A stretch of 64,000 nucleotides of DNA from Microbacterium sp. 4R-513. GTDB lineage: Bacteria; Actinomycetota; Actinomycetes; Actinomycetales; Microbacteriaceae. Shown here piece after piece: positions 8,807 to 16,215 of this stretch. Position numbers and translations under genes: made by a program. Under the pieces are notes generated by a model, which saw nothing but the letters and a program-made list of their open reading frames with translations, had not been told where the DNA came from and did no database searches. The stretch covers positions 2,294,001 through 2,358,000 of the forward strand of contig NZ_CP049256.1 in NCBI RefSeq assembly GCF_011046485.1, read 5' to 3'. Each line of letters begins with the position of its first letter. The stretch's first letter is position 1.

Positions 8807-10381
8807 TCAGCCGAGGATCTCGAGCGCGGCCATCGCGGCATTCTGTCCGCCGAGGCCGCTGACCGCGCCCCCGCGGACGGCTCCGGACCCGCAGACGAGC
8901 ACCCCATGGTGCCGGGTCGCGACGCCCCATCGCTCGGCCGGCGTCTTCAGCTCCACGTCGTCGGGCGCCCAGGGCCACGACAGCGGGCCGTGGAAGATGT
9001 CGCCGGCGACCATTCCGAGCGACTCGGCGAGGTCCGCGGTCGTCCGCGCCTCGACGCACGGCGTACCGTCCGGAGCCCGGTAGATGCAGTCGGCGACGGG
9101 CTCTGCGAGCACCGAGTCGAGCGTCGTCTCGGCCGCGCGGAGCAGGTCCGCGCGCGCGGCATCCCGATCCCGGCCCGCGACGAGCCGGTGCGGCACCTGC
9201 AGGCCGAAGAGCGTGAGCGTCTGCGCCCCCGATGCCCTGAGCTCGGGGCCGAGGATCGACGGGTCGGTGAGCGAGTGGCAGTAGATCTCGGCGGGGAGAG
9301 GGTTCGGGATGCCGCCGCCCGCCGCGGTCTCGTAGGCCCCATCGAGCTGGGACATCGTCTCGTTGATGTGGAACGTGCCGGCGAATGCGGCTTCGGGAGA
9401 CACCTGCGTGTCACGGAGGCGGGGAAGCCGCTCGAGGAGCATGTTCACCTTGAGCTGAGCGCCCTCCGGCCGGTCATCGCTGTCGGCTCCCGCTGCTCCA
9501 CCGGCCGCGAGCAGCTCCTCGAGGACGGCCGGGCCGACGCCGCTCAGCACGAGTCGGCCCGCGACCCGCTCGCCCCCGTCGACAACGACTTCGCCGTCGG
9601 GGCTCACCGCGGTCACTCGGGCATTCGTGCGCACGCGGACACCGGCATCCCGGGCGGCGCGCTCCAGCTCCGCCGTCACGCGGCCCATGCCTCCCACCGG
9701 GACGTCCCAGTCACCCGTCCCGCCGCCGATCACGTGGTAGAGGAAGCAGCGGTTCTGGCGGAGCGACTCGTCGTCGGAGTGCGAGAAGGTGCCGATGAGG
9801 GCGTCGGTGAGCGCGATCCCGCGGGCGATGTCCGTCGTGAGCGATGCACGCAGCAGCTCGCCGAGGGGTCGCTCGACGACCGCCGACCACAGGGAGTCGT
9901 CGTCGATCTGCGACCTCAGCAGAGAGGCGCGGGGGAGCGGGCCGGTCATCGTCGGGAAGACGGTCCGGCCGAGCGGCGCGATGCGTTCGTAGAAGTCGTC
10001 GAAGCGTGCCGCCTCGCGGGTGTCACCAGTCGTGCGATCGAACGAAGCGGCGGTCGCCCAGGCATCCGCGGTGTCGACCAGAATGCCCCGCGAGGGGTCC
10101 TCGGGATCGGGTGTGTACGACGAGTAGCGGCGACGGCGAAGGTCGATGCGAAGGCCGAGGTCGTCGACGATCCGGCGTGGAAGGAGGCTCACGAGGTACG
10201 AATAGCGCGAGAGGCGCGCGTCGACGCCTTCCCACGGCCGCTCGGAGACGGCGGCGCCGCCCGCGGAATCGAGCCGCTCGAGGACGACGACGTCCTTGCC
10301 CGCTCGTGCCAGGTAGGCGGCGGCGACCAGGCTGTTGTGCCCGCCGCCGACGATCACGACGTCGTGGATCGGGGAGGTCAT
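8807..10381 (-). CDS. NAD(P)/FAD-dependent oxidoreductase, phytoene-desaturase (CrtI)-like
   Basis: 524-aa flavoprotein. The N-terminal Rossmann motif VVIVGGGHNSLVAAAYLARAGKDVVVLE (only GGGHNSLVAAAYLA need be noted, about 10-25) binds FAD, and the C-terminal GAVRGGAVSGLGGQNAAMAAL resembles the CrtI/COQ-type FAD-closing motif. ATG 10381 is used because the upstream in-frame codons are non-family. It faces the inositol-monophosphatase gene divergently with only 68 bp between starts, so the promoters are close or overlapping. No carotenoid genes are nearby, so a substrate is not suggested; such proteins also act as saturases or isomerases. Confidence 0.75.
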   Translation of the reverse strand: MTSPIHDVVIVGGGHNSLVAAAYLARAGKDVVVLERLDSAGGAAVSERPWEGVDARLSRYSYLVSLLPRRIVDDLGLRIDLRRRRYSSYTPDPEDPSRGILVDTADAWATAASFDRTTGDTREAARFDDFYERIAPLGRTVFPTMTGPLPRASLLRSQIDDDSLWSAVVERPLGELLRASLTTDIARGIALTDALIGTFSHSDDESLRQNRCFLYHVIGGGTGDWDVPVGGMGRVTAELERAARDAGVRVRTNARVTAVSPDGEVVVDGGERVAGRLVLSGVGPAVLEELLAAGGAAGADSDDRPEGAQLKVNMLLERLPRLRDTQVSPEAAFAGTFHINETMSQLDGAYETAAGGGIPNPLPAEIYCHSLTDPSILGPELRASGAQTLTLFGLQVPHRLVAGRDRDAARADLLRAAETTLDSVLAEPVADCIYRAPDGTPCVEARTTADLAESLGMVAGDIFHGPLSWPWAPDDVELKTPAERWGVATRHHGVLVCGSGAVRGGAVSGLGGQNAAMAALEILG

Positions 10382-10449
10382 CCGCCCACGGTAACGCGGG
10401 GGACGCGGCATCCCGACAATCCCTCCACCCTCGGCGATAGCGTGGAGGC

Positions 10450-11244
10450 ATGCCGCTCGCAAAAGACCTGGAGACGCTCGCCTGCGACATCGCCCGCGAG
10501 GCGGGAGAGCTCGCCCGCAGCCGTCGGGTGGAGGGGGTCGCGATCGCGGCGACGAAGTCGCACCTCGCTGACATCGTGACCGAAGCCGACCGCGAGGTCG
10601 AGCAGCTGATCCGGGAGCGCCTCGGCGCGGAGCGGCCCGACGACGGCTTCCTCGGAGAGGAGTCCGGCGCGGAGCGCGGCACGAGCGACATCACGTGGGT
10701 CGTCGATCCCATCGACGGGACCGTGAACTACGTGTACGGCATCCCGTCGTATGCGGTGAGCATCGCGGCGATCGCGGGCGACCCCAACCCGGCGGAATGG
10801 AGCCGCGTCGCGGCGGCCGTGTTCAATCCGGCTTCGGGCGAGCTCTTCCGAGCCGCGCGGGGCGAGGGGGCGTGGCTCGGAGACGAGAGGCTCGTGGTGA
10901 ACGCCGAGGCCGCGGCGGCCGGCGCGCTCGTCGCCACGGGATTCGGCTACCGGCCGGAGACCCACGCCGGCGATCTGGCACGGCTCTCACGGGTCATGCC
11001 GATCGCGCGCGATGTGCGCCGAATCGGCGCCGCGTCGCTCGACCTCGCATTCGTGGCGTCGGGTCGCCTCGACGCGTATTTCGAGCGCGGGCTCCAGCCC
11101 TGGGACCACGCCGCCGGCGGACTGCTCGTGACCGAAGCGGGCGGCATGGTGGGCGTGCTTCCGCCCGACGCTCACGATCGCGCGCTGATCATCGCTGCGG
11201 GGCCGGCGCTGTATGAGAAGATCCTGACTCTGGCTGCCGACTGA
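10450..11244 (+). CDS. Inositol monophosphatase-family phosphatase
   Basis: 264-aa Mg2+-dependent, Li+-sensitive-type phosphatase. Metal-binding residues are visible in FLGEESG (about 68), WVVDPIDGTVNYVYG (about 82-96) and WDHAAGGLLVTEAGG (about 218-232). This fold dephosphorylates myo-inositol 1-phosphate, histidinol phosphate, fructose 1,6-bisphosphate or PAP in different relatives; this member has the IMP/SuhB order of motifs. ATG 10450 is preceded by a weak GGAGGC at -7. No histidine-synthesis or inositol gene is adjacent, so substrate remains open. Confidence 0.85.
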   Translation: MPLAKDLETLACDIAREAGELARSRRVEGVAIAATKSHLADIVTEADREVEQLIRERLGAERPDDGFLGEESGAERGTSDITWVVDPIDGTVNYVYGIPSYAVSIAAIAGDPNPAEWSRVAAAVFNPASGELFRAARGEGAWLGDERLVVNAEAAAAGALVATGFGYRPETHAGDLARLSRVMPIARDVRRIGAASLDLAFVASGRLDAYFERGLQPWDHAAGGLLVTEAGGMVGVLPPDAHDRALIIAAGPALYEKILTLAAD

Positions 11245-11469
11245 CGGATGCCCCGGCACCGGCGCTTCCAGCGGCTTCATAGCTGATATATCGGAGTGGC
11301 GCCCTCCCTTGACATGGCATTCCCAGCGTGCTCGGGGTAGTGTTTACCCGATCGTTACTTTCGCCGCCCGAATGGCGAGGTGATCAGAACCCGAAGTCCG
11401 CCCCTCCGTTGTTCCACGCGAGCGACTCCGACCCGAGAGCCCCCCGCCCCTTTGCCTTTCGACGCCCCG

Positions 11470-13122
11470 ATGGCTGAGCCAGCGCGCACGCGCAGATCCA
11501 GCCGACCCTCCGCCGCGCCTGTCTCTCAGGCCGCCGCAGAGACCTCGGAGGCAGTGGTGAGTCGGCGCGACGCCCGGGCCCAGCGGTCCACAGCCGCCCA
11601 GCGGACGGTCTGGTCGTTCCCCGGTGCTCCCGTCGCGTCCGACCCGATCCCGGCCGACGCTCCGGTCCTTGAGGAGCCCGTCGTCGAGTCGCCCGTCGCG
11701 TCCGACCCGATCCCGGCCGACGCTCCGGTCCTTGAGGAGCCCGTCGTCGAGTCGCCCGTCGCGTCCGACCCGATCCCGGCCGACGCTCCGGTGCTCGAGG
11801 CGCCGCTCGTCGCGGAGCCGGTTCAGGATGCCGCGCCCGTTCAGGATGCCGCATCCACCGCGCCCGTGACGCGGGCGAGCCGTCGCATCCGCACGCGGCC
11901 GACGCCCGTCATCGAGGACGCGGGGGTCGCTGAGACGCCGGCCGAGCCGGTCGTTCCGGCGACGACCGCGCCCGTCGAGTCAGCGCCGGTCCAGGCAGCG
12001 CCGGTCGAGTCCTCGCCGGTCGAGTCCTCCCCCGTCGAGGCATCCGAGGCGACCCCCCACTCCATCCCGACGGCCGCGATCGCCTGGGCTGCGGCCGCTG
12101 CCGCAGCGGCTGCCGCCGTCGAGCCGAAGCCCGTCGTCCCGGTCGGCTCCGCGCCCGCTGACGAGCCGTTCGAGCTCATCGAGCCGACCGACGTCCAGCC
12201 GCCCCTCGGCGACACGGCGGACGAGCCCTACGCGCCGGCCTCCGACGTCGACGAGTTCGAGGCCGCCGCCAAGCTCTTCGCCTTCACGGGCGAGATGCCC
12301 GTGCAGCGCGAGGCCGAGGCGCCGACGCCGGCAGACGTGGAGCCCGAGCCCGCCGCAGCGACCCACCTCGCGCCGCGCCGTGCGCGTCGCTCCGGCCGCC
12401 AGGTCGCCACGGCGTCCTTCTCGGTGGGCGTCATGGGCATCGTGGGTCTGCTGACTGTCGGCATGACGACGCCGGCCGACGCCGTCGCCGCGGTCACGGG
12501 CACCGAGCCCACGTCGCTCGTCGCCGCCGAGGGCAGCGACCTCGACATCGACACCGACGACATCCAGGCGTACGTCGCGCCCGAGGGCATCGAGAGCGTC
12601 GCGCTCGACCGCAACGAGAGCTACTCGACGGTGTCGATGGGCGAGATCGCTGCCGAAGAGGGCATCACCAACTACTCGAACTTCTACGTCAACGACCCGA
12701 ACGCCGCCATCCAGTGGCCGTTCAAGGTCGGCGTCGGCATCACCTTCGGCTTCGGCATGCGCGACGGCCGCATGCACGAGGGCGCCGACTTCGTTCCCGG
12801 CCAGGGCGCAGACGTGCAGGCGATCGCCGAGGGCACGGTCCGCATCGCGACCAACAGCGGCGGCGCCTACGGTGTGACGGTCGTCATCGACCACGTCATC
12901 GACGGGCAGCTCGTCTCCAGCCGCTATGCGCACATGCTGTACGGCTCGCTCAAGGTCAAGGTCGGCGATCACGTGACGGTCGGCACGATCCTCGGCAACA
13001 CGGGCAACACGGGTCGCTCGTTCGGCGCCCACACGCACTTCGAGATCCTGCAGAACGGCACGACGGCGATCGATCCGATCGACTGGCTGCGTGCGAACGC
13101 GGGCCGCTACGACCTGGGCTGA
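11470..13122 (+). CDS. M23-family peptidoglycan endopeptidase with tandem-repeat spacer
   Basis: 550-aa envelope protein. A long N-terminal Ala/Pro/Glu-rich region (to about residue 290) includes three copies of a 21-residue unit, then a membrane segment (SVGVMGIVGLLTVGM, about 319-333), then an extracellular LytM/M23 domain (about 425-550). Zinc ligands are in MHEGADF and HTHFEI, with YAHM completing the family pattern. It would cleave peptidoglycan cross-bridges outside the cell. ATG 11470 has no clear ribosome-binding site; GTG 11380 in the same frame is an alternative. The 225 bp upstream contain TTGACA at 11309-11314 and TAGTGT at 11338-11343, but their 23-bp spacing is too long for a normal promoter. 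Confidence 0.85.
   Translation: MAEPARTRRSSRPSAAPVSQAAAETSEAVVSRRDARAQRSTAAQRTVWSFPGAPVASDPIPADAPVLEEPVVESPVASDPIPADAPVLEEPVVESPVASDPIPADAPVLEAPLVAEPVQDAAPVQDAASTAPVTRASRRIRTRPTPVIEDAGVAETPAEPVVPATTAPVESAPVQAAPVESSPVESSPVEASEATPHSIPTAAIAWAAAAAAAAAAVEPKPVVPVGSAPADEPFELIEPTDVQPPLGDTADEPYAPASDVDEFEAAAKLFAFTGEMPVQREAEAPTPADVEPEPAAATHLAPRRARRSGRQVATASFSVGVMGIVGLLTVGMTTPADAVAAVTGTEPTSLVAAEGSDLDIDTDDIQAYVAPEGIESVALDRNESYSTVSMGEIAAEEGITNYSNFYVNDPNAAIQWPFKVGVGITFGFGMRDGRMHEGADFVPGQGADVQAIAEGTVRIATNSGGAYGVTVVIDHVIDGQLVSSRYAHMLYGSLKVKVGDHVTVGTILGNTGNTGRSFGAHTHFEILQNGTTAIDPIDWLRANAGRYDLG
11632..11800 (+). repeat. 63-bp tandem repeat inside the M23 gene
   Basis: Two identical 63-bp units (11632-11694 and 11695-11757) plus about 42 bp of a third. 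Each encodes VASDPIPADAPVLEEPVVESP or its start. The repeat length is a multiple of three, so copy-number change would lengthen or shorten the wall-spanning spacer without breaking the frame. Confidence 0.95.
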
Positions 13123-13228
13123 TCACGCGCTCGCCGGCGAGTCTCCGGTCCCGCCGGGGGAGCGTCACGATTCAGCGGGATGCCTCGGCTCTGGTATTCT
13201 CTTCTAGTTGCCTGCGCGCAGGCGGCAC

Positions 13229-13300
13229 GCCCCGATAGCTCAGTGGCAGAGCACTTCCATGGTAAGGAAGGGGTCGTCAGTTCAATCCTGACTCGGGGCT
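13229..13300 (+). tRNA. tRNA-Thr (GGT)
   Basis: 72-nt tRNA. Acceptor GCCCCGA pairs with TCGGGGC; the anticodon stem CTTCC/GGAAG encloses ATGGTAA, giving anticodon GGT. CCA is not encoded. Confidence 0.95.
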
Positions 13301-13336
13301 CGCAGCATCCGGTTCCGTGACCGGCGGATGCCGTGC

Positions 13337-13410
13337 GGCAGGGTAGCTCAGTTGGTGAGAGCGCACGACTCATAATCGTGAGGTCGCGGGTTCAAGCCCC
13401 GCTCCTGCTA
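13337..13410 (+). tRNA. tRNA-Met (CAT), elongator type
   Basis: 74-nt tRNA. Acceptor GGCAGGG pairs with TCCTGCT (two terminal G-U pairs); anticodon stem ACGA/TCGT with CTCATAA loop gives CAT. Position 1 pairs with 72, unlike initiator tRNA, so elongator Met is preferred over fMet. CCA is not encoded. The 3' half of the acceptor is also part of the long hairpin that follows. Confidence 0.93.
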
Positions 13411-13457
13411 CGAAAGAAGCGCCCCCTTGTGGGGCGCTTCTTTCGTAGCAGGAGCGG
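13399..13457. terminator. Very long perfect hairpin overlapping the tRNA-Met 3' end
   Basis: Perfect 27-bp inverted repeat with a 5-nt loop (CTTGT). The inner part (GAAGCGCCCC/GGGGCGCTTC with TTTCG) is a normal bidirectional terminator between the tRNA and the convergent operon. The outer part repeats the last bases of tRNA-Met (GCTCCTGCTA) in inverted form, and beyond it CTCGAACCCGC at 13462-13472 still resembles an inverted T-arm (GCGGGTTCAAG in the tRNA). Confidence 0.8.
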
Positions 13458-13489
13458 CCGTCTCGAACCCGCCCGGTGGGGACGTCACG

Positions 13490-16204
13490 TCACGACGGCG
13501 ATCCGTCGAGGTGCCGTCGTGCTGCGCTGATCGCCAAGCGAGCGTGCTCCTTCGCGCCGACCTGCGCCACGAGCATGGCGCGCGGGATCTCGAGTGCGAA
13601 CGGGAGACCGGGCGGCAGGGCCGCGAGGATCCCGGGCATGTCGATGCCGCCCTCTCCGGGGAAGAGCCGCTCGAAGCGCGCTGTGTGGATGAGCTCCGAG
13701 GTGGTGGTCGGGATCGTGCCCGGTGCGTCGCAGACGTGTGCGTAGTGGAACCACTCCGGAGGAAGGCCCTGGAGATCCTCGATGCGGGAACCAGACCGCG
13801 CGAAGTGCAGGAGATCGATGAGGAGCCCCGCATTCGGCTGCTCCGCGGCACGCAGGACGCGCGTCGCCTCCGTCAGATTCGGGGTTTCCGTCCAGGAGGG
13901 GAACTCGAGGTCGATGGTGAGTCCGAGAGGCAGCGCCAATCGGCACAGCTCCGCGAATCGATCGGTCTTGCGTGTGAAGTCGGAGTCCGGCAGCTGCGTG
14001 ATGACGTGACGCGCACCGAGCTCGGCCCCCGCCTCGAGGAAGCGGAGATAGTCGCGCGGGTCGTCCCCCGACGTGATGCGCGCGAGCTCGATGTCGAGGA
14101 CCTCGATACCCGTCGCCGCGAGATGCGTCTTGGTGGCGCGCATCAGCGCAGGGTCGTACGCCAGCGGATAGTGCGGCTCCTGCGGGGTGACCTTCGTCAT
14201 GCGCAGGCCGACGTACCGGTAGCCGGCGGCCGCGGCGGCGTCGACCAACTCGGGCGGAGACAGACTCAGAGCTGTGAGATGGGCCAGCGAGTAGTCGTGG
14301 CGGTGCTCCGACGCGCTCGCGGTCGGCGCCGTCGCCAACGTGCGCATGCGCTGACGGCGGTGGGCCGCCATCCGCAGCGGAACGGTCCGTGGGTCGCCGA
14401 GCCCTGCGTAGCCGCCGATGCGCTGAACGACTTCGAAGAAGACGCGTGAGGCGACCATCTCGGTGAAGAAGTGCAAGAACGCGCCGTGCTCGTCGCGGTC
14501 GTAGAGGATCCCGTTCGCGCGCAGGTCGGCGATGAACTCCGTCGGCAGGTCGAGTCGCGCATCCAGGTCGTCGTAGTAGTTCGCGGGAATCTCGAGGACG
14601 GGGGCGCCACGCTCGCGGAGCGTCCTCGCGCAGCCGATCGCATCATCGGTGGAGAAGGCCACGAGCTGCGGGCTCGAAACTCCAGGCGACCAGTCGCCGC
14701 GGCGCAGCGGGGTCGTGCTCAGAGCGATGCGCACGCGCTCACGCGGATCGCTCGCGAACCAGTTCCGGACCACGCCGAACGGGGCGTTGACCTCGGTCGA
14801 CTCGCGCGGGATCAGCCCCAGAACCGTTCGGAGGAACAGGGTCGACTGGTCGAAGTCGTCGACCGACTCGGTGATCGCCACATGATCGATCTCGTGCACC
14901 ACGGGCGAGAGTGCGGTGGACGCGCCGGTCGGCTCGAAGTCGCGCAGCCAGTCGCGCCCCGGCCCCGATTCGCAGAAGAAGAGCGTTGTGCCCCCCGGAG
15001 TGGCGACCGAACTGAGATCCGCCTCGCCGGGGCCCCGTGGCCGCGCGAGCTTCGGCGCGAGAAGGCCCTCCGCGCGCCGAAGGGAGGCCTCAGGGGCAGC
15101 GCTCTCGAGGGCGAGTGCGCTGATGGACGCCGTCGCCGGGTCGATCGAACGCTCCGGCGCCAGATTGAGAACGATTCGAGCCCCGCCCTGTTCCCAGAGC
15201 TGCACCGGCTTCGAGCGGTGCTGCCCCACGTGACCGAATCCGAGTGCCGTCAGTGTGCGCGACAGGAGTGGGCCCGAGACGGCATCCACGGCGAGCTCGG
15301 CGAACGCGTAGCCGTCGAGACGCGGTGCCGACGGCAGTCCATCGACCCCCGGCGGCGCGAGCTTCGCGCCGGCGTCGGACGAGTGCACCGCCTCGGCGAG
15401 CGCTCGCGTCGATCGCATGGCGTCGATGGCGGCGTGGCGCGGATCCTCCTGCTGGTAGACGTCGTTGAACACTTCCAGCGCCATCGGGCCCGCGTATCCC
15501 ATCGACACGAGCCGTCCGACGAAGCCGGACACATCGAGCGAACCCTGACCCGGGAACATCCGATAGTGAAGGCTCCACTCGCGGACGTCCATGTCGAGCC
15601 TCGGGGCGTCGGCGAGCTGAACGTGGAAGAGCTTGTCGGGTCGTACGCCCTCAATCGCCGCGGCACCGTTGCCGAGCGACAGCACATGGAAGCTGTCGAG
15701 ACACAGCCCGAGGGCGGGGTGGTCGACCCGCTGCACGAGCTGCCAGGCATCCTCGTGAGTGCGGACGCGTCCCCACGGGACGCCCTCGTATGCGAGCCGC
15801 ACGCCGCGGCTTCCGGCGAGGTCCGCCAGCTCGTGCAGCTGATCCGCGGCGAGATCGTCGTCGTCGACCCCGTCTCCGCTCCTCGACGAGCAGCACACCA
15901 GGACCCGAGTGCCGAGTTCGGCCAGGAGGTCCAGCTTCCGCTCCGCATGACGCCGGGCGCGACCGAACTCATCAGGCGGAACCGCCTCGACGTGCAGCGG
16001 CTGATAGGCCTCGATGGATAAGCCCAGGGCGGCCGCCTCGGCGGCCACCCGGGTCGGAGGCCAGGCCGAGGTGATGAGGTCGAACTCGAGGATCTCCACG
16101 CCGAGGAACCCCGCCTCGGCGGCGGCGCGAAGCTTGTCCTCGAGCGTGCCGGAGAGGCACACGGTCGACAGCGCCACGCGCCGCGCGTCGAATGCGGCAT
16201 CCAC
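13490..16204 (-). CDS. Three-domain fusion: 3-dehydroshikimate dehydratase, HPPD-like domain, second TIM-barrel domain
   Basis: 904 aa, last gene of the leftward operon. Residues 10-275 form a dehydroshikimate dehydratase barrel (3-dehydroshikimate to protocatechuate) with metal ligands E140, D170, Q196 and E244. Residues 300-615 form the HPPD/VOC-like domain typical of QsuB/QuiC1, but of the His-His-Glu metal triad only H441 and E591 remain; the middle His is L514. Residues 637-904 form an additional sugar-phosphate-isomerase-like barrel with candidate ligands E767, D797, H823 and E872; ordinary QsuB proteins (about 615 aa, as the copy at 31615) stop before it. No stop or frame change separates the domains. 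GTG 16204 lies 11 bp after the ThDP gene. Dehydratase activity is well supported; the other two domains' roles are unknown. Confidence 0.8.
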   Translation of the reverse strand: MDAAFDARRVALSTVCLSGTLEDKLRAAAEAGFLGVEILEFDLITSAWPPTRVAAEAAALGLSIEAYQPLHVEAVPPDEFGRARRHAERKLDLLAELGTRVLVCCSSRSGDGVDDDDLAADQLHELADLAGSRGVRLAYEGVPWGRVRTHEDAWQLVQRVDHPALGLCLDSFHVLSLGNGAAAIEGVRPDKLFHVQLADAPRLDMDVREWSLHYRMFPGQGSLDVSGFVGRLVSMGYAGPMALEVFNDVYQQEDPRHAAIDAMRSTRALAEAVHSSDAGAKLAPPGVDGLPSAPRLDGYAFAELAVDAVSGPLLSRTLTALGFGHVGQHRSKPVQLWEQGGARIVLNLAPERSIDPATASISALALESAAPEASLRRAEGLLAPKLARPRGPGEADLSSVATPGGTTLFFCESGPGRDWLRDFEPTGASTALSPVVHEIDHVAITESVDDFDQSTLFLRTVLGLIPRESTEVNAPFGVVRNWFASDPRERVRIALSTTPLRRGDWSPGVSSPQLVAFSTDDAIGCARTLRERGAPVLEIPANYYDDLDARLDLPTEFIADLRANGILYDRDEHGAFLHFFTEMVASRVFFEVVQRIGGYAGLGDPRTVPLRMAAHRRQRMRTLATAPTASASEHRHDYSLAHLTALSLSPPELVDAAAAAGYRYVGLRMTKVTPQEPHYPLAYDPALMRATKTHLAATGIEVLDIELARITSGDDPRDYLRFLEAGAELGARHVITQLPDSDFTRKTDRFAELCRLALPLGLTIDLEFPSWTETPNLTEATRVLRAAEQPNAGLLIDLLHFARSGSRIEDLQGLPPEWFHYAHVCDAPGTIPTTTSELIHTARFERLFPGEGGIDMPGILAALPPGLPFALEIPRAMLVAQVGAKEHARLAISAARRHLDGSPS

Positions 16205-16215
16205 GAGATCGCCCC

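Noticed and set aside
6737-10579. 1280-codon open frame on the + strand
   Set aside because: Arg/Gly-rich shadow across the ROK, membrane-protein and CrtI-like genes. High GC removes stops from alternative frames; no family motif is present.
11245-11469. Riboswitch (for example c-di-AMP type) ahead of the M23 peptidase
   Set aside because: Such elements often precede actinobacterial wall hydrolases, but I could not find their conserved core here; TTGACA and TAGTGT are also badly spaced for a promoter.
11632-11800. Short CRISPR-like array
   Set aside because: The 63-bp units are directly adjacent, in frame and coding, with no spacers. No cas genes and no other regularly spaced repeats were seen in the window.
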